A stretch of DNA of 64,000 bases, from assembly GCF_004798865.1 (NCBI RefSeq), contig NW_025335641.1, forward strand, positions 9,388,282-9,452,281, written 5' to 3'. The notes under the pieces are model-generated. The model saw nothing but the letters and a program-made list of their open reading frames with translations. It searched no databases and was not told where the DNA came from. The translations under genes and the position numbers were made by a program. This document shows, in pieces, positions 43,980 through 57,009 of the stretch (positions are counted from its first letter, which is position 1; every line of letters begins with the position of its first letter). The DNA is from Varanus komodoensis (Eukaryota; Chordata; Lepidosauria; Squamata; Varanidae).

Positions 43980-45695
43980 CTCATCTTAAAGATAGTACTC
44001 CTCAGAAAACCCTCAGACTTGGTCCATTTCTGATGGGCAGGAAGACCATTGAGCTCAGTCAAGCTCAGTGGTCTGCTAAAATGCTTTGGGGACAATATCT
44101 AAATTGCAGCAAAGAGAGGGAAGAAGGTGAGGATAACAACAGGCAGCTTCTCCTGCTGGACTCTCAGTTCTTTGTCTCCTCCCACCAACTGTCCCTTGGG
44201 GAGGCTCACAGGAGAAAGTAGGAAGGCTAAAAATATCTCAACGCTTCCTTGCCCTCACAATGCACAGAAGACAATCTAGCAGGAATGCTTTGTGGGATGG
44301 ATTCTGATGAATGGTTATGTTTTGATTTTTTAAAATGTGTGATTGTATCAATGCAGCTTTGCAAGAATTTTTATTGTGAGTGGTAAGTTATTAGTAATTA
44401 TACTGATTGAATGCCTGGCATTTTAAATTATATTAGTAATGCATTGATGCCTTTTGATATTACTTGTAAGCCCCTTGGAAGGTTTGTAAATTGAAAAGAG
44501 CATTTAAATATTAGGAATGAACTATTGTAAGTACCGGTTTCCATGCATGATGAGGAGGAGGCATGAATGCTCAGTTACCAGAATATTAAATATTATCTAG
44601 CATGTGCAAGCTGGACTTGAGACTCACTAACTGGTGCACATTGGTGTCAAACTCCAGCCAAGCTCTAGCCAGCCCCTGTTACATGACTGAGGGAGTGTAT
44701 ATTGCTTGGTAGGCCACAAGTTGTGCAAGCCTTTCCTAGTATGTAGGGCTGCAATTACCCTGGTGTGTGTTGCATGCATGAAACTGAGTGCCAGAGTCCC
44801 ACATCTACTAGCAAAGAAGACTTGTGAATCTTGCGACATGCAGGATAAGACAATCACTCACAGGTTAGCATACCTCTTTGATTTGTAGAAAGAATGGAAA
44901 ACAAAGCACCTTCAGTCCAAGGAGAAGTCCTTGGGAGCTTGTGTTCTAGCAGTGGGTGGACCTGCGGGCAAAGACGTGTGGCAAAAACGCCAGCCTATTT
45001 TAACTTACTACCAGGAACTAATCCTTCGGAGAGGCATTTTGAATGTGAAAACACCAACAGTTCAGGAAACTACCAGTTGTGGGAAGGAAGCTGGCTACCT
45101 GGTGATGGGAGGAAGGGGACATGGACTTCTGAGTTCCAGATTGAGATTTCTAGTTGAGCCTGAAGTTCAGCCTGGTACAATACTGCATGCTGTACAACAA
45201 AGAAGGATACTGGCTTAACTCTTAAAGCTGAAGTTTTGGCTAATGGGGATATAAATCTAATAAATAAATTCCCAGTATCCTGCATTGCCGGTGATTGTTC
45301 ACACAGGCCTGGACAGTTCATGACACCAGGGTGGGGAGATGGGTGCCACTTGGGGAGTCATTTTCAAATGTAACACTTGTTCCATCCAAAGTGTTGGAAA
45401 GCTGAGGCCCTTTCTGGCAGTCTCTCTGTGGAGGCTGTAATGTTTAAATAGGCTTGAAGTCAAATGTATTTTACCAGCGTCATGACATTCAAATAGCCTC
45501 CATGTTTGTTGATCACCCTGGGGGTGATGTTTTATGTAAATGAAGCCTTGTTCTTGGGACTCAGCCATTCTACATAGCACGTAGAATATTTCAGTATCTT
45601 TACTTAAACAGTTCAGGAGAAAACGAGCAGGCTTTGTTTGTTTAACCCTTCAGCAGCAATAGCAGAGTCCAAAACAAAAGCTGCTTCCCCCCATT
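43980..45695. other. Unannotated DNA
   Basis: No exon or repeat family is recognised. Frames of up to 95 codons (44894-45218, 45299-45580) overlap in two frames or antisense and show no domain. Confidence 0.4.
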
Positions 45696-45700
45696 TCACA

Positions 45701-45713
45701 GTTGCCTAGCAAC
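45701..45713. promoter_or_regulatory. RFX X-box-like palindrome
   Basis: GTTGCCTAGCAAC matches the RFX-family X-box (GTNRCC, 0-3 spacer, RGYAAC) exactly with a one-base spacer. A GC-box-like GGGGCGGGG lies about 120 bases downstream (45829-45837). Function is not shown by the sequence. Confidence 0.45.
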
Positions 45714-45844
45714 CTCCCTCCCTTTTATTAGCATACAGTTTAATACCTTTTTATTAAAGGACTAAGCCATGTTATGCTTTTTTGTTCAGCCAGTGAACGT
45801 TTTGGCAAGCATGTCATTTAGCAAAAAACGGGGCGGGGTACAGG

Positions 45845-47026
45845 AACTGGCGGAAGGAATCTTTGACTGGAAATAAAATAGAATATTTGACTCTAGAAGA
45901 TACCTGCAAGTACCTAGAAGTAAGGACTGTCCATTGCTCGACTCCCATGTCTTGTTGCATTCTGTGCAAACTCTCCATGTCTAAATGGCCTCTGAGGTAA
46001 ATCGTTGCACAACTGAAAGGCTTCTTGTTGGTCAGAAGACTCGCACTTCACAAACCCCTTTCTCTCATGAGGCATTGTGACTAAAATAGGAATGCCTTGA
46101 ATTCTTTTTTCAAATACTTTTAAAATTACATTTTAAAGTATAACAAAGTTAAGACCTTAAAAAAGTGTGTGAACATCAGAAAAAATTGCTGGAGTTTGCA
46201 ATACCTATTATAAGGGGAGAGAGCAATCCAGAGCACGTGTGAGGTTGTTTTTCTAAAACTCCCATCTTATCAGGGATCTTAACATTAAAGTGAAAAGGCT
46301 GTTGGAGGCAGGCTTAAGACCTGCTGGGTCTGGAGCAAGGAGGAGGCAGACTTCAGAAGAGCGAGGGAGGCTGCCTCCGGCACTGTGGCTATCAGCTAGT
46401 AAGAAGAGGTAGGCAGAGGCAAGCCAAGTGCCTGGAGATGCCTCAGGCTTTGTCTGTACTGGCCGGTCGCTTGGAGATATATTGGAGAAAGGCTCAACAT
46501 GCCAAGGCTGCATGGTGGGACTTAGTGCATTGAAAGTAGGGATAAATGCATCCTAGTCTGGATTATGCAGGCCTGGTATAATAATTATGTTTTATGTTGC
46601 TGCAGGCTTGTCTGCTGGAGTCCAGAGAAATGTTCAGTCTCATTTCTGGTTCATGTTAGGCCATGCGAATAGTAATCACAAAAAGGCCCCCTACTCTGTA
46701 TATTCTTTTTAAGTTTCTCTGGCCCAAAGTTACCTTCTCCAAACTCTTAAGACAGGTTTGACAGTGTGAGGAAAGAAATGAAGGCATGAGCTTGCAGGTG
46801 CCTTGGGAGGCACAAGTGTGAGAGCTTCGTCTTCTCCCCACCATACATCCTCCCGTCCAAGACCTGGAGATGTGTGTGCTCCAAGACACCGAGAAATGTC
46901 ACAACCAAAGGCACCCATTTTTAGATACATTCCATATCAGATGTTTGCATTTTCAGTCTTGTGAGACCATCTGCACTGTGACTTGACCAATTTTAATATC
47001 TCTGAAATAATTTTGTTTTATTCCAG
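45845..47026. other. Unannotated DNA
   Basis: No exon or repeat is recognised before the candidate exon at 47027. Confidence 0.35.
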
Positions 47027-47089
47027 ATAGGAAGTACTGGAAGCGTGACAATATATTTCTTGCAAGGTCTTTTAAATGGATGCTATCAG
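47027..47089 (+). CDS. Candidate internal exon (phase 0, 63 bases)
   Basis: A good acceptor (ATTTTGTTTTATTCCAG|ATAGG) precedes 63 bases with no stop in phase 0 (IGSTGSVTIYFLQGLLNGCY, then Q), ending at CAG|gtactc. The length is a multiple of three and the phase matches the end of the candidate exon at 30681-30719. A second frame is also open (RKYWKRDNIFLARSFKWMLS), so phase is not proven. I know no protein with either peptide. Short exon-like triplets of acceptor, open frame and donor occur by chance in 64 kb. Confidence 0.28.
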
Positions 47090-49480
47090 GTACTCGTAAT
47101 GCTATCGGATGATGAAATATGTCTGCACCAGAAACTTAGGGAGCTTGTTTTAAAGTGATGCTGCTATCAGAAGAAATCCTTGAGTATAAAATAATAAACT
47201 GGATAGCCAGTAGCTGACTGGACAAGAGAAACCCCTCATCTGATGAGTGTCACTAATTTCTAGCTAGTAAGGACTTAAGCACATGTGGATAAAATAATTG
47301 CTGCAGCTACTTATCACAAGCTGTGGCTGAAGTTGGAAACACGTGGTCAGATGAAAGGTATATACTTTTTAAATATTGGTACCTTGGAAAATGTGGCTTT
47401 ACCTTTTGAACAGAGGCTCTTGGAAATAGCTGGGTATCACATTGATGTTGGTGAAGAAACAATGTTTCATTTTCTTGAACCCGATTCAGTTGACACATCT
47501 TCAAAGACCTCAGAAAACATCCTACTTTATTTGTTGATTTAGTTAGCAGCTTTCAACTATTTTAGGATAGGTGGGACATGCATTTGCAAACATAAAATAA
47601 TGAATAGTGCCATGCTCCAAAAGATATTAATCAAAGCTCTATGGTACTTAAACTAGTGGGTAGGTATTGTTGTTACTATTGTTATTTGTCACAAAATTAG
47701 CACAAGGAATAGATTCACAAAGAGAAGAAAAAGTAAGATTAGGAGCAGAAAAAAGTGGGGAAGCCTTGTTTGGCTCAAGAACCACCAACTGCTTTGGGAA
47801 AGCAAGTTGGGGGCCTTATGTTGTAAGTTTCCCACCCCTGACTCAAATAGAAGCAACAGACAGACAAAATAACCCAGAATGCACTTTAGCCAGAATTTTT
47901 AGGTTGGGGTTTGTTTGTTTGTTTGTTTGTTTTGGCCCAGCTGTTTTTAAGGTCTCCACTGATCTTATCTTTTCCCTGAGGGTCCAACTTCACTGAGAAC
48001 ATTCCTTTATTAGAAATTCTGTCTGGGATAAATCTTCTGTATCCTATTACTGCATTAAGCTATGCATTTTAAAATATCTGCATTAAAATCTATGTTTAAA
48101 TATTTACTTTTGAAACAAACCTGAAACTTTTTTCTTCAAATCAGGAAAGATTTGAGATTTGTGAAAGCTGGTGGATAACTAAATTATGGCCTGCGTGTTA
48201 GGTATGCTTAATGGATCAGATCCAGATTTATACTGATGGAAGTGGACTTCTCCTTCCCTTCTTTTCTACAGCCATTCCTACACCCCCTGAAAGTTCTGCA
48301 CAATGAGTCAGGACACCCTTTAGAATGGAGGGAGTTGTTGTGTGAATGGGAAGGATGATCTCCAAAACCAGGCAGAGGGTCCTTCCGCAAGGGAAGCCCT
48401 TCCCTTTACAGAAGGTCCCTTCCTCTTATGAAAGATCTGACATGAAAGATAAATTTGTGTCAGAATGAACAAAAATAGCATTCCATAACTGTATGCAAGA
48501 AGAAAAGCAACTGAGGTTCAGTTATTGTGTTTGCACAAAGTGAGAGATCTTTTCTTCAAAGATTCTACACATACCAGAGGACTTGCTGGTAGAGGGTTGC
48601 TCACGTGCTTTCTATAGTGAACCGTTCTTTCCCACTGCATTCTCGTCAATGGGTGGACGAATGGGATGGCTGCCAAATGGGAGAAGGAACCTCCACTGGT
48701 TCCTTGGCCTCACATTTTGTGAGCTCCCAGTGTCACAATCTGGGTTTCCTCCCTTTGCACATTCAAAGCCACAGACCTTCCTTGCACAAAGTTCTTTATT
48801 GGCCAAAGTGTTTTTCTGAAGCAACAAACAGCCAGAATGAATTTCTGAGCAGGCACGGAGTGGTTTGTCAAACCCAATCTAGTATTTACCTCTAGGAACA
48901 CTCCTTATGAGTATATGTTTGGACCCATCCTTTTGGGAGGGGCCTTCTGGAAACAAGCATGTCTCCTTTCTGCACAGCGATCTTCTAATTCTCTGCTGAT
49001 GTTACATCATGGGATCAAGATGTGCACTCGCGTGCATGTCTGCCTCTGAGAAGCTCCCCTGTTCAAAGCCCCCAACCAATAACTGCGCTTCTTGGTTATT
49101 CTCAGAGGCTTCCTGTGCACGTGGGGAGTCTGGCCTTGAGATAAGCACCTCTACTTCTCTCAAAGTCTGGAACTGGCCCCATTCCAAGGCCTTCCTCCAC
49201 TCCTCCTCCTCCTCCTCCTCCTCCTCCTCCTCCAAGGCTAGATCATGCATGCCAAGGGCAACTGCCTTTCTCACTCACAACATCCAGTACAGTTAAATTC
49301 ATACGGATGAACAAAATGGTTAGTTCCACTTTATCCCATATTCAGTTTTTAAAAATCAAGTTTTTCCATCCCATTTATAAAGACATTTGCAAATAGTGAT
49401 GTGTTCTTATCAAGAAACAAACTGAACAAAATTCTCACCCATTTCTTGGAACTGAAAGGTCAGCTGTCAAGATTACAAAA
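47090..49480. other. Unannotated DNA with simple repeats
   Basis: No gene is recognised. A (GTTT)n run lies at about 47910-47932 and a (CTC)n run at 49198-49233. An 85-codon frame at 47285-47542 has no recognisable domain. The poly-Glu/poly-Ser frames at 49002-49296 are created by the CTC run. Confidence 0.45.
49198..49233. repeat. (CTC)n microsatellite
   Basis: About 11-12 pure CTC units. Confidence 0.97.
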
Positions 49481-49482
49481 GA

Positions 49483-49605
49483 ACCAGGGGTTTCTAGATC
49501 GTTTGGGCTACAACTCCTATTCACCCCAGTCAACATGGCCAGTGGTCAAGGGTCACTGAGAATTGCAACCTAAAGCACTTGGAAGAAGCCTTGTTGGGGA
49601 AGGCA
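49483..49605. mobile_element. Palindromic hAT-like MITE
   Basis: GGGTTTCTAGATCGTTTGGG, CTACAACTCCTATTCACCCC, AGTCAACATGGCCAGTGGTC, AAGGGTCACTGAGAATTGCA, ACTTGGAAGAAGCCTTGTTG, GGGAAGGC. Both arms and the central CATGGCCAGTGG are recognisable. Confidence 0.75.
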
Positions 49606-49607
49606 TG

Positions 49608-49800
49608 GCTAGGCACTAGTAGTAGAACTCAGGAGATCTCAGGTCCCTACTCTGCCCTGGAGTTCAGGGCCAGTCACAGACTTTAGGCCAACCTACCTCA
49701 CAGGGTTGTTGTGAGGATAAGATTGAGAGGAGCAGAAGTCACCTTGAGTTCCTTGAAAGGAAAAAAAGTCAGGATATAATCAAATAAATAAATATATATA
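49608..49800 (+). mobile_element. tRNA-derived SINE
   Basis: CACTAGTAGTAGAACTCAGG, AGATCTCAGGTCCCTACTCT, GGCCAGTCACAGACTTTAGG, CCTACCTCACAGGGTTGTTG, TGAGGATAAGATTGAGAGGA, CAGGATATAATCAAATAAAT, with a short A/T-rich tail. It lies directly behind the MITE at 49483. Confidence 0.85.
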
Positions 49801-50707
49801 TAACTAATCAGCAGTGATTTGCAACTTCACCTCAAGGACACATCCCCTACTTTTGGCTTACTATGTCAGTTTTCAAGTGATGTTGAGGAAGAACTAGTAT
49901 AAAGTTGGCCTCTGGTAAATGATTTTGGACTCAGAGGGGCTATGGAATGTTCCATGCTTTCCCCTAGCAATTGTCCTCATGGTTTGATAACCATGGATAT
50001 ACAACTGGTGTAAACTTTATGTCTTTCATTTATATCAACACAGCTGCTTGTGTTAGAGTACTGGTGTTTGCTTCGGTGCAGTGCTGTGGTTTATTATAGG
50101 AAGAAAGCCTAGGTTAGCAGTGCTCTCTCTTCACTCAGACCTTGAACCGCCTCTTTGTACTGCCTGTAACACAGAAACCCTGCCATTTACTGCATGTATT
50201 TGAGTTTCTCTTCTCTGTGTTTTGTCATTCTGCTCTGCTTTTTCTTCTCATTTTTCCACCCAGAAAAAGCTAAATAGCAACTAAAAGTTTAGCAGTAATC
50301 CATCTGAGATCAGGATGCTAAGACAGGTGACCTCAGCCAGGGTGAGCAGAGTTAGATTGGTATCTACATACGTATCTATGCATGATTTGCAGCACATGGA
50401 TGGGGTTCTCTGACTAATGACAGGAACAAGTTCACCCACCGGCCTGACACATACATACCTGAGGATTTCTGTGTGAAAGAATTTGCAGCCTTGGGCTAAG
50501 CAAGTGCTTGGAGGTATCTTTATTACTTCATTCTTAATGTATCTCTGTTTCCTGGGATGCTAATTTGCACTGGCTCCTGTGGGTGAACTAAAAGGCATAG
50601 TAAAAACATTTGTTCTGAAATTTTTAAATACATGTTTACTTTTTAAAAATCAACTAGACTTCACTAGTCTTCCTACCTAGGCCTTTCTGGCCGCATAGGT
50701 TGAATAG

Positions 50708-50965
50708 GAAAAATTACCTGTTTAAAAGCCAGTGTGGTTAGAAAGTTGGAGACAGATCCAAGAGATCCCAGTCCTAGTCTGCCTTCATCCCTAAAGTTTA
50801 CTGGGTGACTTTGGGCTAGTCACAGACTCTCAGCCTTGCAAAATTGTAGTTGTGAGGATAAAATGGATAGGCAGAAAACCTGGTAAGCTACCTTGGGCTT
50901 CTTGCAAGAGGAAGAAAAGCAGTTTATAAATGCAATGTAATAACAGTAACAACAACAATACCAAC
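50708..50965 (+). mobile_element. tRNA-derived SINE, full length
   Basis: TTTAAAAGCCAGTGTGGTTA, CAAGAGATCCCAGTCCTAGT, TGGGTGACTTTGGGCTAGTC, ACAGACTCTCAGCC, TTGTGAGGATAAAATGGATA, GGAAGAAAAGCAGTTTATAA and ATGCAATGTAATAACAGTAA are in order. Confidence 0.88.
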
Positions 50966-52595
50966 TAAAGCAACTTTCCATTTAATTGAGGAACTGAACA
51001 CTTTTCTGAAATATGTCAAAGCAGCATTTATTTCCCCATGCAAGATTGTATAGCATTTGTTTAATACATCCTATTTATAACCCAATCTCCCTCAATTTAT
51101 GCTAATAAAATTGTTATACAAACTCCACCATCATATAGCTAATTTTCTCTCTCTCTCATGAACATAGAGTCAGTCCTCATTTGTATTCATAAGGGTTATA
51201 TCCTGTAATTGCTGAATATTGGAAAAACAAGGGAATTACCTTTTTGTTCCCCAGAGGCAGACTCTATGCTTCGTCGCTGATCTATGGTGCTTATGACATT
51301 TTGAGCAGAGTGTGTTCTGAGCTGTCATACAACTTGATGCCAAAGCATTTAAAGATTACAGACTCACAGACCTGCAAAGAGAGAAAATGAACATTAACTA
51401 AAAGTAAAAATTGTCTGCAGTCTCTGCCTTTGCGCCATTGATCTGGACCATTTTTATTTCTTTCACTTCCGTCTTCAGCAGTTATCTCTGTTGTGATTTG
51501 TCCAGGATTCTTATAATGCTATTACTTAAAGATATCTCTGAGTAGGCATATTTGTGTGCTGCTTTTCCATTCTTTCTTCACCTATTAAAATGCTTATGAG
51601 CTTCTTAAGAATCCTAAGGGAAACAGCAAGATCTGTGTAAACCAAAGGTGTAGGGTCTCTCGATTCTATACTTTTGTATCAAAAGTTGAAATAAATCAAA
51701 TGTTTGTAAATTAAAACTGGAGGCATGCTTCAGGTATCCATCTGAAAAAGCGTACTGTCTCTTCTGAGAAGAGTGCAGCTCTCGGCTTCTCTTTGTGGGG
51801 CACTAAGAGGGCAGGGCTACAGGGCAGATGCCCAGAGGCACAGGTAACAGAAGGTTTGGGGTCCGCAAGTGCAGTCAGGCTGGTTTACCAGAGTCTGAAG
51901 TAGTGCACAGGAATATCTAATGACACCGCAGCCCCAGCCTTTCAAGATCATTAACCCCAGAACGCCCACCCTGCGAATACCATTGGATGAAATCTAGCAT
52001 TGCCTGTGTTCTGGTTCTCCAGCAATACCTTGTAATCAGAAATAATGCAAAATACCCAGCTTTCCCCTAACCTATCGCATAGGGTCAAACTATGCCTTAA
52101 ATGCAGTATATAGCATGCAGCTCTCTTTCTGCTTTTTATTCATAAAGTCAACATGAAGATCCATTCAGACTGGGAGTACAGTGCATATGGAGGGGAGAGT
52201 AATCTGGCTTTTCCCAGCTGGGAGACCCAGAAATGAGCATACCAGGCAGTCATCGCTGAGCATAAAATAGTCCCGCTTTGTTTTTATTTTTTCTGGTTGG
52301 CACTGCTTGCAAGGGCAAGGTGGGCCATGGGGAGGGCCGTTTATGCAGCAGTTTCAATCTGGGCTTGGCCCTTATGCTTCCTTTAGAATAAACAGAGGGG
52401 TTCACCCTTGAACATAATGCATAGTTTGACCCTTTCAGGTCTGTTAGACGTTAGAGAAAAAGTTAAACTGGCTGCCATCATTTAGTTGGTTTACAGGTTC
52501 AGAGAGTCAGGAAGGTGTCCATGATTTCTCTCCTAGCAAGAAATATCCAAGGCTGATGACAATCACACCTTTGAAAAGGCCTAGCGGTGGTGTGC
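50965..52595. other. Unannotated DNA
   Basis: No gene or confident repeat family is recognised. Confidence 0.35.
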
Positions 52596-52599
52596 TAAG

Positions 52600-52815
52600 T
52601 CTTTGCTATAGTCCCCTTAGCCATGTCTTCTTGTGCCCCTCTTATGCACTGAATGAAATTGATACATTTCACTTGTGTGAAAAGCACCACCTTTGACCTG
52701 TTCTCGGTCTTAACTTGTGGACTGAATGCATACAGCAACCGCACCTCATTGGGGAGGGAATTGCACAGCCTCAGGGCCACCACCAGGAAGGCCTCCCCTG
52801 CCGATCTTAGGCTGG
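52600..52815 (-). mobile_element. L2-type LINE ORF2 C-terminal fragment
   Basis: The minus strand reads EAFLVVALRLCNSLPNEVRL at about 52730-52795, a decayed version of the L2 ending RAFSVVAPxLWNSLPREVRL. The usual tail is missing. Confidence 0.6.
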
Positions 52816-52859
52816 TCTAATTACATTTTGGATTTGTGGCATATGTGCAAAAAGGTTGA

Positions 52860-54820
52860 CCAGTACTAACTTAAATCATTACTCAAAATGATGTAAGATT
52901 AAGGGAAGTGGGTCTTGCAAGCAGTGAGGCAAGTGAAATGACCTTGGAGCAGAGTCCAAAAGGGTGTGATTGGGGTTTTCTCCTGTGAATTTTGGGAAAG
53001 AAACGATTGAATAGGTGCTACCTTGTAAAGGATGCCATAGCAAGAGGGCCTTTCTGCGCCGTGTCTGCGATTCTCTGGAGACACCCTGGTGCTGGTGCTG
53101 TATTTCCCTAGTATAGGGTGCAGCTGTGCAGCTGAGCTGCAGAAATGAAAAGCTTGTACATCTACTATCTATCTCAGTAACAGCTCTGTATAGGCATATG
53201 AACTAGCAATGGCACCTGATGGCAGCATTGAACTGATGATTCATCCCAGTGTGCAAATCTGGCAGATGGGTATTGAGCACTAGCATAAGGTCACAGTTTC
53301 CACTTTTCTGGCAGCCCAGAAAAGTGTCAGTTGATACACAGTTTCTGGTGTATCATTCGAAAGGCTTTAGCAGGCTAGTCTTAAAAATTACCTTCTAGAA
53401 AGCTGCATGAGTTGGCAAAAATAAACAAACCGAAACAAAATCACTAATTTGTTGCAAAAGCAGTAGTAACTTCAGTACTGATTTGTCCAGTGATTGAAAT
53501 CTGTAGACTATTAACTTTTCACCAGCTGATGCATGGCCATCTAAGTCTGTTTCGGATTTGAATAAACATCCATAACCTTTTTCAGCACTGGAGCTTTAAT
53601 CTCATGGCAGCTTGGATATTAGGCAGGTCGAGTTCTTAGGAGGTAGCCCAAAGGGAAGAAAAGTAGTGCACATTGACATTATTGATCCCAACTCTCTTGA
53701 AATATTATGTACTTTAAAAAAAGAAACTGCAATTTATGGGTGAGATAATCACTATTTGCACTGGGGTATTTTTAAATTACTTTTTTCGGTGGGGTGGGAA
53801 TAGTGAGCTGAAAAAGTTTGCAGTTCATATCTGGGCACAATTAAACAGCACAGAGTATGCATTCTTTGCAAACCAAATATAGGTCTCATTCAAAAACGTA
53901 GAACTACATGCTATTTTTATAGCATTTGAACTATAGTAGTTGTGCTTTCCCAGACTCTCTACATGATTCAGGCTTGCTTCTGAGGAAATAGTGCTCTTTA
54001 TCATTTCTGGAGTTTGCATCCTGTGTTGTAGTGGTCAAACGGCAAAATACATGTTTATTTCCTAACAACCAATTGCAAAACACATTTCCAACCCCAGACT
54101 ACTGCCTGGGGAATAGGGTGGCCCCAAAAATACAGAAGTTGGCCAATTCTGATATTGGTGTTCCAGAAACAAAGAACACATTGTATGCTGAAGGTAATTA
54201 CCGACAAAGGGGACAATATAGTGTTGTGACAAAACTGAGTAGAATCCATCCCTCTAACATGCACTGATTTCCTCTTGTGCTCCGCCTGGTCTTACAAAGT
54301 GAGCTGAACTGAGCGAAAGTCTGTGAACACTTGCACAATGGCTACACAACCACACCCTTCCTCCACAGCACTTACAGCAGCACATGTTACGCATGGCATG
54401 GAAGAGGGATGCAGCGCATGCAGCACACGGGACTCGATGGGGCTCATGAGGAACCTGGGCTCAGGGCTGTGACGAAGTGGACTGGGGCCTGGGGCACTGA
54501 GCCCAGGGAATCCAATGGATTTCCACTCCCAAAATGGATTTCTCACACATTTCTATAGCCTGCGCATGCTTAGACAAAACGTCCTACCACTTCCAGCATT
54601 CCTAAGGTGATTGGTGCTCTAAATAGCTTGCATTGCTTCATGTGAATAAACCACAAAGGTTTATTCCACAAAGGCCCATCATGCCAGATTAGCACCCCGC
54701 CCCCCGCCCAATATTTTGGCTGAACGTTATTTCTCACTTCCAAATAGGTAACTCTTATGTGAACCATCAAATAATGTGAAAAGAGTATACCATACCTGTG
54801 GCTGTGTCACCCAGTTCTCA
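52860..54820. other. Unannotated DNA
   Basis: No exon, RNA gene or repeat family is recognised. Short frames at 54031-54267 and 54331-54558 have no domain. Confidence 0.4.
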
Positions 54821-54825
54821 CTGGA

Positions 54826-55035
54826 GAAGGGCCATAGCGCAGTGATCGAGGCCATGGTTTGCATGTAGAAGGTCACAGGGTCAGTTCTCGACATCTCCAG
54901 CTAGGGCTAGGTAGGAATCCTGTCTCAGACTGTGCAGACCTACTGTCAGTCAGTGTCATCAGTTCAGAGCTGGATGGTCCAATGACTTGCCTCAGTATAC
55001 CAGAGCTTCCCACGTCTCTGTTCTCGTAACTCCCT
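54826..55035 (+). mobile_element. tRNA-derived SINE (tRNA-Ala-like head)
   Basis: GGGCCATAGCGCAGTGATCG, GGCCATGGTTTGCATGTAGA, AGGTCACAGGGTCAGTTCTC resembles an alanine-type tRNA body with A and B boxes. It is followed by the SINE body GACATCTCCAGCTAGGG, CCTGTCTCAGACTGTGCAGA, GATGGTCCAATGACTTGCCT and CAGTATACCAGAGCTTCCC. It is the same family as the interrupted copy at 15250. Confidence 0.85.
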
Positions 55036-55734
55036 GCCCAGATTCCCTCCCATGGACAGAAAAACAAGATAAATTTGCAACGAGGAGGGTCTGCATCACA
55101 CAAAAAATGCTTAAATATTAGAGAAATACTTGGTCCTTGAATTTCTCTTTGAAGTCTTAGTTTTCCACATTCAGGGAATCTGTTCTGTTAGAGGAGGACT
55201 CATTTATGCAAATGTAGCCCCTCCTGCCCCCAGGGCAGAGTCCAAAGTGGTACCATGCTGTGTGATTATTCTGAATACATAGTTAGGCTGGATGCTAAAA
55301 TATACATTTAGCAAAATACATAGGATAGTTAACACTATGTGTGCCTTTGACATGCATGCCACCCATCCTGCATACCACTGCTTCCTTGCACGTGCCTTTC
55401 TCCTACACTTTGCACTTCTGACACAGACGTGGTTCATATGTTGCAATAACCCACGGTTTGCTGTAGCATGGGATACTGAGATTGAAGTGGGAGTTAGCTT
55501 GCTTGTTCTCAGTGCCCATTTGTAAAATAAAATAAAGGGTTGTTCCATCCTTGCACTGTTCCTTATGAAACCCATGCTTGGAATCTTAGCTTGTTGGGAA
55601 AAGGACAAAGCAGACTTGTAACCCAAGAATAAACCCTGGGGTACAAGACTGGGTTATTGCTCCCTCAGCAGCCTACAATTCTATGTTCAGACATCACATT
55701 TTGGCCTACTTGGAGGCTTCCTATAGGCCAATGT

Positions 55735-55803
55735 ATGAATAGAATGTTGGACTAGGTGGACCCTGGATACGGTCCGTCATGGCTCTTCTTGTTTTTATGT
55801 CAT
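55735..55803 (+). mobile_element. CR1-type 3' tail
   Basis: AGAATGTTGGACTAGGTGGA, CCCTGGATACGGTCCGTCAT, GGCTCTTCTTGTTTTTATGT matches the ending ..GGACTAGATGGGCC...CAGGGCTCTTCTTATGTTCTTATG. Confidence 0.75.
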
Positions 55804-55809
55804 GCTAAG

Positions 55810-57005
55810 CAATTTAGGGGCAAAGGGTCCAGGGATGTTTAGCTCAGTAGGGATGGCCGGTTGATTGGATGCCAGCATGCTTGCTTGCTTGCTCGCATTC
55901 ATTCACGACTAAACCTTAGGCAGCCATGATGTGTGAATTGGGCCATGGAGTTGGAACTCTCATGCTTGTCCTTAAATATTTACTAGTGGTCTGAATCAGA
56001 AGGAGTTGCATAGTTTAGAAATAAGTGCGTGTTTTTGTTCTGCTTTTGACATTTTTGTTCATTAGTAATCTTCCACATAGTCAGTTGAGAATAAGTCAGG
56101 CAGAATGGTGCCTTCAAGATAGATGATTTTCAATAAACTGGATCAGAAATCTGAACAGGGAGCAACTTTTCTTTATCAAGCAAATATAACATTAAGATGT
56201 ATTGAAATGTTTAATGAAATTAACTGAAAATAAATATTTTGTGGATAATGCATTAGTAAAGGTATTAGTTATCATTTACCAGAATACAGGGAATAAATTG
56301 CAATGTATTGAAATGACTTTCTTTTATTGGAGACACCAAAGTGCCTATTTGAATTCATAATGTAGAGTTCTTCCATAGAAGAGGTCAGTAAGAACACCTG
56401 CTTCTGCTTCCCGTTAGCAAAATTTGTTCTAGTAATCTTCGTATTTAATTCTTTCCTACCCGCACAACTTTGATAGGCTGCTCCAAAAATCAGACACAGT
56501 TTAGGAAAGCAACAGTGTATAATGAGCTATGGTGCCGGACCAGATAGGATCTGTTCAGTGTCAAGCCAGAAAGCTTCATCTATGAATCTTCAAATTTACT
56601 GAGCTACTTGCAGGGCAGTGCTTTTGTAGCCATGTGTTTGCTTGATCGGGGAGCCAGCATGGACATGTGGTGCCAGTTGCTCTGGGAGGCATAGTTCCTG
56701 GCTTTAGGGATCGATCGATTGATTGATTGCATCCAATGTCTATTGAAAGATGTGCTGCAGTTTTTGTCCTGGCCGTTCTATGTGCCATGAGACCAGCTTG
56801 CTTTCTTACTATCTTCTCACCTTCTCAGATGGCTTTTTGGCCACAAGTGCGTTGAGCTGTGCATGCATGTTATATGTCTACGGGGTGTTAAAAATACCAT
56901 TGCCTGCTTACAAATGCAGAGCAGTCTGACCTGGGTTAAGGCAGCTTCTTGTGGGTGCAACACTCCTCAGCCTGGTTCCCTTCAATAATGTCTGACTACA
57001 ATCTT
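55810..57005. other. Unannotated DNA
   Basis: No gene or repeat is recognised with confidence. A short (GATT)n-like run lies near 56708-56728. Confidence 0.35.
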
Positions 57006-57009
57006 ATCA

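Noticed and set aside
47285-47542. 85-codon plus-strand frame as an exon
   Set aside because: No convincing acceptor or donor in the right phase and no recognisable domain.
49002-49296. Coding gene with poly-Glu or poly-Ser tract
   Set aside because: The homopolymeric stretch is the CTC microsatellite read in different frames on each strand.
54826-54905. tRNA-Ala gene on the plus strand
   Set aside because: The tRNA-like head continues straight into a SINE body, and the tRNA arms carry disrupting changes.
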